A stretch of 64,000 nucleotides of DNA from contig JAQFVV010006294.1 in the NCBI GenBank assembly GCA_028023455.1, positions 3,687,001 through 3,751,000 on the forward strand, given 5' to 3'. The number at the start of each line of letters is the position of its first letter. Within the stretch, counting starts at the first letter, position 1. Source of the stretch: Epiperipatus broadwayi. Lineage: Eukaryota > Onychophora > Udeonychophora > Euonychophora > Peripatidae. The notes below the pieces were generated by a model. That model searched no databases, was not told the origin of the DNA, and was given only the letters and a program-made list of their open reading frames with translations. Shown here piece after piece: positions 42,001 through 50,456 of this stretch. The translations under genes and the position numbers were made by a program.

Positions 42001-45000
42001 ACATCAGAAATCAACCAGAAATTAAAAATATTTTAACTGAAGAAAATGAGTTTGATAGTAATGAAAATGAACAACAAAATGAAAATATTTCTTTAGATTT
42101 AATTAAAATGCCACTTTATAGGCAGAGATCTTATGATGAATTAGATAAACAGATGACCAAAGTTAAATCTGAATCATCTGTTACTGTTGAGGAATTAATT
42201 CAAAAAATTGAACTTTTCCTAGAAAACAAAGAAATTGCTTGTGGTTTATCATCTCCAGAAAAATTATCTGATGAGAATATATCTCAACTATCAGATAAAT
42301 CTGAAATTGTTACAGAAATATCTCATTTTTCACCAATTCATAAATATTCCAAAACAGATTTAATTCAGCACACATCATCTGAATTGCCATTACATATAGA
42401 TAACAAATCTTTAGTTCAAGATTTCCCTAAACTAAAAACTGAATCTATTTCTTTAGGAGAAAGACATTCAATTCACATAAGTCAGGATAATTATGATGAA
42501 CCAAGCAAGCAAAAATTGAGCATTTCCAGTGCAAAAGAGCATGGAGATGATGCATTTTTTCTGAATACATTAGAAGTCCCTCCAAAAGTTAGATTTTCTA
42601 TAGGACCACCTGAAGATGAAGGATACATTGTATCTTCTTTTGAGGTAAATGAAAATCTGGACCCTCTACATGTAGCAGACAGTTCAGTACTGAATTTTTT
42701 AGATCAATCTATTACTCAAGTATCTTCACCTTCAGTTCTTCCACCATCAGATGAAAATGAATCTTTTTCAATGTCTGGATATGATGAGCAATATTCTTTT
42801 TCAATAAATACTCTTGGTAGTGGTTTGGAAGACTTAAGTAAAACTAGTCCAAAAAATATCTATCCACAAATTTTCAGAAATGGTATTTTAGATAAATGTG
42901 AAGATTCTAAATTGGATGAATATTTCAGTAGTATAGATGTAAAAACAGAAAGCAGTTCATTTTATCAAATTAATAAAATAAATGAAGCCTTTCATGAAAC
43001 TGAGATTGAAGAATGGTTTGTGCCAGAAGGTGAAATTTCAATGCCTGATGCAGTTGCTGATAAATTTTTAAGTGAACCTGATGGTGAAGAATTTCCTGCT
43101 TCTGAAGAAGAAATGGATGAATTGCCATTATCTGAAGCTATTACTGAATTATCTACATCATTACCACTTGAAGATGAGAAAAAAGGTGATTTACCTGGAG
43201 ACATTTACGTTGTTGATTTTAGATCATCGATAGATGAACATGTGCATAAAGAAAAGACTGATTCTGAAATTTCTTTTACGAATTATACGAAAGATGACAA
43301 CAGTTTTGTTACAAAATCTGAAGATGTAGTTGAAACAGAGGAAGAAGAAGGTTACTTTACTCCACCTGCTGATTTAGAAACTGATTTTAGTGAATTTCAA
43401 ACTAAAATAATTATAAGAGATGCAATATCCATAATTTCTGAAATTCCTGCATTACATGATTTTGATGATAGTCCTGAAACTGAAAAATATATATCTGAAA
43501 TACATGGTAATAAAGAAGAATCACTAATTCTGGAAAGAATTGAAAAAGATGAATCTTTACAAGATTTTGAAAAAACACTTAATAAAATAATTGATTCTGA
43601 ATGGTTTTCAATTTCCAAAGAAGCTTCTGAAGATAATTACTTTATTGAATCAGTTGGCACAAATTTGGATGGACAATCAATGACTGATGAGATAAGTTCT
43701 ATCACTTCCAAGGAAATGGCAATTTATGAGGAAGATAAGAGTCATGATGAATTGTGTGAGTCTCGAATTCTTTTTTCACAAGTAGAAAGTCAGTCAAGTA
43801 GTTCTCAAGCGAATGTTTGGTTAGAAAAGGGCAAAAATGAATTTGAATCCAATTTAGTTCAGCTCTATAAATTTGAAGAAGTTTCTGAAGATTTAGAAAG
43901 TTTACCTGAAAATGAACTGGCATGTAGTAGTCATGAATTAAAGCATTCTGATGGACTTTATCATCTCGATAAATATGATTATGATGAATCAGAAACAACT
44001 GATCTGACATCAGATGACAAAAATTATTTTAAGACAGAATTAATTAAATCTTATGAAAGTGAAAAAGTGTTTTTAAAAGATTCTGATTATGATTCTGACT
44101 TTCATACTGATCACAGCAAACTTTATAAAACTGAAATTTTACAATCAGTAGATTCCTGTGAAAGCACTGGAAAACTTTTTTTTGAATCTGTGAAAGAAAC
44201 TTCATCTGATAAAGATTCAGATATTAAAACACTAACTCCATCAGGATCAGATAGATTTGATGCTTCTAGAAAGTCTGGAGATGATTATATTAAAACCCAT
44301 ATATTTGACATTCCAGAAGCTATTAAGGAAACCATTGAAATGCAGTATACAAGAGAAGATGGTTCATTAGTAAAACGTCAATTTATTACCACAACTTTAA
44401 AACAAGAAAAAGAATTTCATCGTATCCGTGTTATAGGATCACAAGGTAAAGTTTTTCATCAGTATACCCCCCTTCAAATTAACAAGGATGAAAACCACTG
44501 TACAACTCAGAATTTACCAATTGTGGGTTATAATGTTATTGAAATGAGTGATATTCCTGAAAGAGTTACTGAAATCAGAGAGGAACAATTTATTTCTGAT
44601 ACAGGAGCAGATGTGGAAAAAAAAATTATTACAACTACTGAAAAGGAAGAACTGCAAACTGTCACTTTTATTACTCCAGAAGAAAATTTAGATGAAAAAT
44701 TAGATAGATCAGAAATAAAAAAATTTGAAGCGACACCTTCACTTGACTCATCAACAGCTGAACATTTTACTGATGATTTTCCCATTTATAAAGGTTATAT
44801 AACTAAGGATGGTACACTTGTATTAATGGAGAAGCCTCAATTTAAAGAAATTCAGCCAAAAGATATTTCTGCAACTCCTGATGTCACAGAAGAAGAGTAT
44901 TTAGCTAGTGCTGGCATTTTGGTTGCAGCCACTCCTGAAGATACAGACATCACAGAGGATGAAGATCAGTATTTTGCTTCTGAATCTGATGATTTTACTG

Positions 45001-45150
45001 AAATTGTTGGGTTTGAAGATAAAGATGTGCCAACTACTCTTAATTTTACTTGCCCCATGGAACAAGATTTCAAAGAAAAATTTGGACTAAAATCTACTTG
45101 TCAAGAGGAATTTAAAGTTGGCACACTCTGCAAGACTACAACAACCAAAG
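1..45150 (+). CDS. Giant exon (left-truncated) of a putative Ank2/unc-44-type giant ankyrin
   Basis: The frame is open from the first base: codons from position 3 read IEEHITAIIVKDVEAK, a normal part of the repeat, so the exon continues to the left and no start codon is present. The GTG at 39 is internal. About 13,700 residues form a tandem array of units of about 350 residues, rich in Glu, Ile, Lys, Val, Thr and Leu and poor in Cys, Trp, Asn and Gly. The last ~1,350 residues (from about 41100) are unique, acidic and Ser-rich. Near the end are the segments REDGSLVKRQFITTT and EEQFISDTGADVEKKIITTT, which resemble the EEQF-TDE-GN-KKII tail motif of ankyrins. The exon ends at AAG|GTATTT (45150/45151), phase 1, matching the next exon. 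In Drosophila, large Ank2 isoforms use giant exons as extended axonal and synaptic spacers associated with microtubules; that role here is inferred. A titin-like or MAP-like giant protein is the main alternative. Coding status is near certain; family identity is about 0.6. Confidence 0.93.
3216..6347 (+). repeat. Rearranged block with two chimeric A/B units
   Basis: Units starting at 3216 and 5310 begin as type A (EKQLTL, LAEEK, EEKIEQTAIEE, PTKSEM) and switch to type B after the core motif: both read EREAVLSEIITEVEKIPPKE, then DIVDQIELPK and the TKDKITEVVQQ block typical of B. The unit between them (4254) is type C. The second chimera ends with a C-type tail (KELEVEYPIT) leading directly into the next A unit at 6348. 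The switch lies in the best conserved stretch of the unit, as expected for unequal crossing-over between A and B. Confidence 0.8.
6348..19001 (+). repeat. Four regular A-B-C higher-order repeats
   Basis: A-type anchors at 6348, 9516, 12681, 15849 and 19002 are spaced 3168, 3165, 3168 and 3153 bases, all multiples of three. Copies differ by scattered substitutions and a few in-frame indels, for example loss of the ITEIEF segment after IVS near 6411 and 15906. Type A at equivalent positions in neighbouring copies is far more alike than A is to the adjacent B or C. This is the signature of whole-triplet duplication. Confidence 0.9.
19002..28304 (+). repeat. Two successive four-unit A-B-B'-C higher-order repeats
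   Basis: Spacing between A anchors rises to 4590 (19002-23592) and 4713 (23592-28305). Each copy has an additional B-type unit (21471 and 26196). The B to B' distance is 1425 bases in both, against about 1080 for a normal B to C step. The extra stretch carries the junction ELPTTDILKEIKVEKEVSET and a second DIILE(K/R)YVK segment. The same unusual junction in both copies shows that the four-unit form was itself duplicated. The A unit at 23592 also holds a further internal duplication of the LPTxDILKE(I/V)KVE segment near 24474-24650. Confidence 0.85.
28305..34703 (+). repeat. Two regular A-B-C higher-order repeats at the right side of the array
   Basis: A anchors at 28305, 31533 and 34704 are spaced 3228 and 3171 bases, returning to the three-unit form. 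The first copy carries a small 36-base tandem duplication at 30037-30108. The copy at 31533 is more diverged from the others (for example HTVIEEIEGEIAIEE, and SEITLEEIGG with a shortened segment near 33306), suggesting it has taken part in fewer homogenising exchanges. Confidence 0.85.
34704..41100 (+). repeat. Divergent right-hand end of the repeat array
   Basis: Units at 34704, 35640, 36792, 37926, 39030 and 40098 no longer follow a clean A-B-C order. The unit at 34704 lacks about 33 residues between KEFEEVE and EMIEPGTEK. The unit at 35640 starts as B and finishes as C (VEGIEVHEKIMDIVIS). The last four use variants of their own (IVSTASEKVLTV, IVYPPAEILLTV, IVGSSTEQLLTV, IVSPSSEKLLTV). The final unit fades out around EDIDILNESGRREHI near 41090. 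The core motif xxDEIQELxVDLEMIEE remains recognisable in most of them. Confidence 0.82.
41100..45150 (+). other. Non-repetitive acidic, Ser-rich C-terminal part of the giant exon
   Basis: After the array, composition changes to Ser, Asp, Asn, Phe and Tyr-containing acidic sequence with none of the unit motifs. Visible elements are a duplicated amphipathic helix (VEQLIRKIDMFLEEN at 41856-41900 and VEELIQKIELFLEN at 42186-42227), a hydrophobic stretch PPKVRFSIGPPEDEGYIVSS (about 42580-42639), EEEGYFTPPADLETDFSEF (about 43341-43398), and then the charged ankyrin-tail-like motifs REDGSLVKRQFITTT, EEQFISDTGADVEKKIITTT and YITKDGTLVLMEK between about 44350 and 44835. No enzymatic domain or membrane segment is seen. 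This segment probably connects the spacer array to the conserved tail. Confidence 0.75.
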
Positions 45151-45615
45151 GTATTTTAGTGCTTATGAACAAAAACATACATTTTAATACCTTGAATTAT
45201 CAGTCCAAAGGATAATTCAATCCCTATTATTCATATTGAAACATTTAAAGTGTATGTTGAAATAATTGGGATTTTTTTTTTTTTTTAAATCATTTCATTT
45301 ATTGGAAGTTAAATACCTTTTTGGTAGTTCTGCTCAACAATTTATTTTCTTTCGCTTTATATGATGTATTGTCAATTTTTTGTTGCTTGCTTTTGCATGA
45401 TTATAAAATTTAAATAAAATTTCAAACTGACACGGATATAGATACGTGTGTGTGTGTGTTTAATATATTAGCTTATTAACTACAAATTTATTTTACATTC
45501 AGATTTCTTATTTAATCATTTTTCATTAAAAAAAATATGAGAATATGAAGAATAAAATTTTCAAAATATTTCAAGTTTAAAATGAATAATAAATTTATTT
45601 TTTTAATTTACTTAG
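45151..45615 (+). other. Intron 1 (phase 1) with possible alternative 3' end
   Basis: The donor is AAG|GTATTT and the acceptor TTTTAATTTACTTAG|AA. One base of the split codon is on the left and two on the right, giving Glu at the junction. If the donor is not used, the frame runs on for 21 residues to TAA at 45213-45215. No other coding segment is visible. Confidence 0.85.
45413..45460 (+). terminator. Candidate intronic polyadenylation signal
   Basis: AATAAA at 45413-45418 is followed 28 bases later by a GT run (45446-45460), the usual arrangement of hexamer plus GU-rich downstream element. It lies about 200 bases after the read-through stop at 45213-45215, so it could end a transcript that stops after the giant exon. 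AATAAA is common by chance in this AT-rich DNA; the spacing and the GT run are what raise it above background. Confidence 0.4.
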
Positions 45616-45717
45616 AATGGACAGAAACAGGTGAAACGGGATTTGTTAAACGAGTTGTGAAGAAAGTTTCTTATTCAACGACACCATCAGGGCATGCAGG
45701 AAGTGGTGCTAGCCAAG
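45616..45717 (+). CDS. Small exon (34 codons) of the giant ankyrin-like gene, basic tail motif
   Basis: This exon is flanked by TTTAATTTACTTAG and CAAG|GTATTG. It is 102 bases long, phase 1 at both ends, and reads (E)WTETGETGFVKRVVKKVSY, then STTPSGHAGSGASQ. The TGETGFVKRVVKKV core matches the D-x-x-G-x-x-x-K-K-I-I type motif seen at the end of the giant exon and in the tail of ankyrins. It is positively charged, unlike the acidic sequence on both sides. The Ser/Gly-rich end looks like a linker. Joining to 45150 keeps the frame and restores a full codon, which is the main evidence that 45150 is the true exon end. Confidence 0.85.
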
Positions 45718-46154
45718 GTATTGTATATTTTTGTTTTTATAATTTTACTCTTACTATCTTCAACTGAAAATTATCAAATCAGTATTCAGTTTAACATGGT
45801 AAATAATGAAAATAAAAATTGTGATTTTTTTTTTTGTAAATATTTAAGTGTATTGTTTTATGAATGATAATCTTCAGTATTTACACTTTATTGTGTGTAA
45901 ATCAATAAAATTCAACAGTGATGTATATATATCCATTTTAATTTTTCTTGTGGAAATGTTTCAATAATTATGATGCCTGCATATTTTCTGCAATTAATGT
46001 TACAAAACAAAAATGATTATAATAGTGATAATAATTTATAGTATTAATACTTAAATTTTTCAAAATACAATTTTTATTTTTATTTTTTTAAGAATGCAGG
46101 TCATCTATATAATTTATCTCCTGCTCCATATACATAGCTTAATTTTTGTTGTAG
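45718..46154 (+). other. Intron 2 (phase 1)
   Basis: The donor is GTATTG; the acceptor is TTTTTGTTGTAG at 46153-46154. The intron is AT-rich with no supported coding segment. If the micro-exons that follow are skipped, this intron simply extends to 46739. Confidence 0.65.
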
Positions 46155-46208
46155 TGCTTGAGCAAGAACTGATAAAGGACAAAGACAAGGCAGCAGCTTT
46201 ATCTTCAG
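46155..46208 (+). CDS. Candidate 54-base micro-exon
   Basis: This segment sits between TTTTTGTTGTAG and TCAG|GTATTT and is phase 1 at both ends. It reads VLEQELIKDKDKAAALSS without a stop. Its length is a multiple of three, so it could be included or skipped without changing the frame. Lys/Asp-rich sequence amid stop-rich AT DNA, good splice signals and phase agreement with all neighbours support it. It is short enough that chance is not excluded. It is probably a cassette exon. Confidence 0.55.
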
Positions 46209-46333
46209 GTATTTGACATGACACTGACATCAGTTTTTTTTTATTTTTTCTGAATCTTCGTCAGTGCATGTCTTCACATCTTCAAAAGTGCATGATTCAA
46301 CAAATGATAATTTGTTTTCATTCTACATTTTAG
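46209..46333 (+). other. Intron 3 (phase 1), 125 bases
   Basis: The donor is GTATTT after TTCAG and the acceptor is TTCTACATTTTAG. It exists only if both micro-exons are used. Nothing else is seen in it. Confidence 0.5.
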
Positions 46334-46375
46334 CTGCAGCTTTGAGCACACAACAAAAGGCCAGCAACATTGCAT
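46334..46375 (+). CDS. Candidate 42-base micro-exon
   Basis: It is preceded by TTCTACATTTTAG and followed by the donor CAT|GTAATT. It is phase 1 at both ends, 14 codons, and reads AAALSTQQKASNIA plus one base of the next codon (Leu when joined to 46740). The start AAALST is close to the end AAALSS of the previous micro-exon, so the pair may derive from a small duplication. The donor is weaker than the others in the gene, so this is the least certain exon. Confidence 0.45.
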
Positions 46376-46739
46376 GTAATTTTTAATATATATATATTTC
46401 TTTACAGTATTATTTTTCAAGTTTTTTACATAGAAATGAAACAACTTTTATTTCATATGCGCATTTAAAAAGTACTTACTTATTGAATAAGTTATCTTTG
46501 CTGTAAATTCTATTTGCTGCATGATTTGTGCCATTCGACCTACCTTTTTTTTTTCTTTTATGCATTGCTTTATGTGCCCCTTAAATTGTCTTATTAATAT
46601 TGACCGCTTGCTTGAGGATAGGGAGGTGATTACTTTTTTTTTTACCCTTTATCCTTACACCTCTTTTTTTTTCTCTTCTCCTCTTTACATGCATTCTTAT
46701 TTGGACTAAAACAACTTAATGGACCATGTTTGATTACAG
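46376..46739 (+). other. Intron 4 (phase 1)
   Basis: This is a very T-rich intron ending in GTTTGATTACAG at 46738-46739. It contains long T runs and no supported coding segment. Confidence 0.65.
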
Positions 46740-49700
46740 TAGAAGAACTTGATCAAAATAAACAAATGGATGTAACAAGCATTTTACCAGATGGGGAATA
46801 TTCTGAGGAAATTGGAGAGATAGAAAAGGACTTTGAATTTGTAGAAATACCAGAACCACAATCGAAAGATCATTTTGAAATAGAGAAAAAAATGACAACT
46901 AAAGAAGATCAGTCAGATGATGAAAAAGAAAAAGATGAAGGGGAAAGTGAGTTTTTACTTGTGTCATCTGTTCCAGATAAATATGAATTTCAACCACCAG
47001 ACGAATCACCTGATGGATCAGGGGGACCCACAGGACTTTCAGTTGGAATTAAAAAAGGTTTGTATGAATTTAGTGACAGTGTGAATCAGCAGTTTGAAAG
47101 AAAAAGTGCTGATGTAAAATCTAATATCGAAGAACAAACTCAGGAATTAGATAGTGATGTAATAGAATCAGATTCTGATTTGAAGTCTGTTGGTGTCGCT
47201 GAAAGAATTTTATTTTTTGAAAAAAAAACTTTAGGTATAGAAATGAACGATAATGAAAATGAATTAGAACTAGAAAAAGAAACAGCTGAAGAACACTTTT
47301 ATAAAGATACTGCTGAGGTAAGTGAAAGCGAAGAGAAAGTTATTCTTGAAAAGATTTTTATCAATGAAAGCATACAGAGTAATAAAATAGAACCAATTTG
47401 TTTAGAAGAATATATGGAAGATCATGCAAAATTAATGGAAGAAAGATTAGAAGAAATATTTCAAAAAGTTGAGAAAGAGGATTCTCATGATGAAACAAAA
47501 GCTAGTAGAATATTACCGCATGGAGAAGACTTTAAATTGCCTGTTAAAGAAGATATTTCTTCTATCAAAATTGAAGAGGAAGAAGAAATAATAAATGACT
47601 TGGAGGATAAACAAAAAGCACATAGTTTTGAAGAAAAAGATAGTTCATTTGAAATAAAGGATTATTTTAGATCTAATAAATATTCATTGATTGAAGATGT
47701 CACTTCATTTTTTAAATTTGAAGAAGACAGAGATATTTCTAAAGAAAAGGTAAAAGATGATTTGAAGTTTAAAAAAGAATCATCTGATTTTGAGCAAGAA
47801 GAAAGTTCCCTTTTAATCAAAACTTGTTTTGAATATGACCAAGATTTATTGACTCAAGATATTGAAAGGTCAAGTGGAGACCAAATGTTAAAACAAAGTG
47901 ATAAAGGTAATTTGAATGTAATTAAGGATTATGACAAAGAGAGTGAAGATGAGAAAGAAAAACTTGAAGACAGTGAGAAATCTAGCCTTGCGATGAAACA
48001 AGCTATTATGGCAGTTCGATTTGTTACAAAAGATTCTGACAAAGATAGCAGTTTATTAAAACTTGAAGAAAAAGATTATCTAAAAGAGTCCGAAATAAAA
48101 TCAGCAATAGATGAAATGTTTTTGCAAGAATGCATTGATAGAGAAGATGTACTGTTAAAGAAGAAAATATCTAAAACTGATCTTGGCTATGAAGAACAGT
48201 TTAGGAGTAAAAGCACAATTCTTGAGGAACACATTTATAGCAAAGATGAAAAAACATTATTTGATAGTAAAAGTGCAGTTTTTATCCCACATTCTGTATC
48301 ATATGAAGAGAAGGAATCTGAAAATGAAGAAGAAAAAGAAGTTACAGTTGAAAAAGAGATTTATGAAGTATGGGAAGAAAATATTAATAAAGGAGTTATT
48401 TCTTCAGGAGCATCAAAATCAGCAATAAATGAAGAAAACCAGTTTTATGACAAAGATAATGATAAAGACATAGAAGTTAAAAGAATGAATGATACTACTT
48501 TGTTCATGTTTAAAGATCATAAAAAATATTTACAAACTGAAGAAAAAGAAGTTGCTATTGAAAAGGAATATATTGAAGAATCAGAAAAAATAACATCTTT
48601 AAAACTTGATATTCTAGAAACTAAAGATTCAGATATACCTGTAAAAGAATTAAGTGAGATTGAAATTAAGCTTTCACAAGATGCAAGTTTAGAATTAGAT
48701 GATCAGTTGTCTGAAGAGATATCTCATATAACAATTAAGCAAGTTGCATTAGCAACAATATTTATAGAAAAAGAATCCTTACAAGAAAACCAGTTAAAAA
48801 TTGTGGACAGTGATTTGATAGATTCTCAAAAAAAGGAAGAAGTCAAAGAATATGATATTACTACAGATCCTTTGTCCATTTTGCAAGAAGATGAATTTGG
48901 CGCTTTAGTTACTTCACAAGAAATTGAAGCAGAAATTCTCAGTACCGATTTAACTGTAAAAAAACAAGTAGTTCTACTTCCAGACTTTAAAGATGTTTTT
49001 AGCAGAGAAATTGATGAGATTAAAAAAACAGAAAAAGATGATTCAGAAGATACTATGTCTGAAGAAGATATGGTTGAAGTTGCTGGTTTAAAAAAAGAAA
49101 TAAGTATGAAGCCAGCTGCATTAGCAGCAATGTTTATTGCAAGTGAAAAACGATTTTCAAATGTTTATAATATTGCAGCTGAAAAAGAAACTGACAGTGA
49201 ACTTGGATATACATCTACTGCAGCTCTTCCTTATCCCTCCAAATCTATAAGTCCAACTCTTAAAACTGAAAAAGAATTAGAAAGTGATGATGAAAAAGAG
49301 ATTGATGAAACAGTAACTATTCCATTTGCAAAAATCCCACAAGAAGAAAAAGATAGTTATTTAAAACAAAAGCTCCATTTAGAAAAAAGTAAAGACAAAT
49401 TTGGTTTAACAGAACATTTAAAAGAATTGGAAAAAACAGTTCACTATGCTACATCATTATCAAGTACAATATTTCCTCAGCAAATAACAAGTGAACTGGC
49501 TGAAATTAAATTAATGAGTGAAGAAACAGAAAAGTACAAAATGAAAAGAACAGAAGAAATTATTACAGCGCCCATGTCAGATCTTTCTGATTCTATGAAA
49601 CATGTTTTAAAAGAATCTGAAATTGATTCTCATATAGAGGAAGTGGTTAGCGAAAAATTGGAGAAAATTATTTATACAACTGGAGAATTGCTTTCAGAAT

Positions 49701-50456
49701 TTAAAGATGAAAAAGAAATTGATCTCAAAGTTACAACAGAAGCTGAGAAATGGAAAATAGATGAAGATCAATCTCCAGAAAAGTTTGTTCATGAAACTAT
49801 TGAATCAGTTCATAAATTGAAATGTCAGGAAGAGCAGTGGATCATAAGAAGTGAAACTGAAACAATTTCCACTCTTGATATTGAACCACCAAGAAGTGGA
49901 GATGAAGTTTTAGATGAATATCATGAAGAAAAATTCATTGATGTTATAGAAGAAAAAAGTGAAAGCGAAGTGGATGATGGTACTGAGAAGTATGAAATAG
50001 AGTCTCCTGAAGATATAAAACCAACAAGAAAACAATCTGATGCACCACCTAGTGATAAAACACCTGAACAATATCCGGAAAGTGAAATCTGTGTGGCTGC
50101 TTCAGAACTTGTAGCTAAAGTTTTAGAAAAAACAATTCATCAGTTATCAGAAGAACAAGAACAAAAAATAATTTCAACTAAAGAAAAATCCAATGCAATT
50201 TTTGCTACTATGACTGATCTCAATATTAAACAAGACACAGTCCTCCGAACTGTCTCTCCAACCCCATATGAAATTGTACCTGAGATAAGCTCAGAAAAAT
50301 CCGAAATTGTACTAACTACCACTGATTCCATGCAACTTCCCATTGCTTTGGTAACATCCCAACCTCCCTTCCTCCTTGAGCAACCACTAGTAGCAGAACA
50401 TGTGATAGTACCTCCCCAGACAGAGGAGGAAGCAGTGATGTCACAAACATTTACAG
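46740..50456 (+). CDS. Second giant exon (3717 bases, 1239 codons), acidic ankyrin-type tail segment
   Basis: The exon starts after TTGATTACAG and ends at TTTACAG|GTATAA, phase 1 on both sides. An apparent TTG start at 46730 is intronic. The protein is acidic (Glu, Asp, Lys, Ser) and probably largely disordered. It begins VEELDQNKQMDVTSILPDGE and includes SPDGSGGPTGLSVGIKKGLY (about 47009-47068). Three copies of a hydrophobic motif of the form (L/I)-x-(M/I)-K-x-x-x-x-A-x-x-F-(I/V) occur at 47984-48025, 48728-48766 and 49100-49138. An amphipathic helix VAASELVAKVLEKTIHQL is at 50093-50146. The last part is Pro-rich (SPTPYEIVPEI, TSQPPFLLEQPL). No known folded domain is recognised. Its place between ankyrin-like tail motifs makes it part of the same protein. 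Confidence 0.9.

Noticed and set aside
1-45150. Titin PEVK region or futsch/MAP1-type repeat protein
   Set aside because: The array lacks the Pro content of PEVK and the KESR-type futsch repeats, and the downstream exons carry ankyrin-tail-like motifs rather than Ig/FN3 or MAP1 light-chain sequence. Not fully excluded, because the diagnostic N-terminal domains lie outside the window.
46730-46739. TTG start for the 46740-50456 frame as its own gene
   Set aside because: The sequence GATTACAG is an acceptor in phase 1 with the preceding exons; no promoter or ATG context is present.
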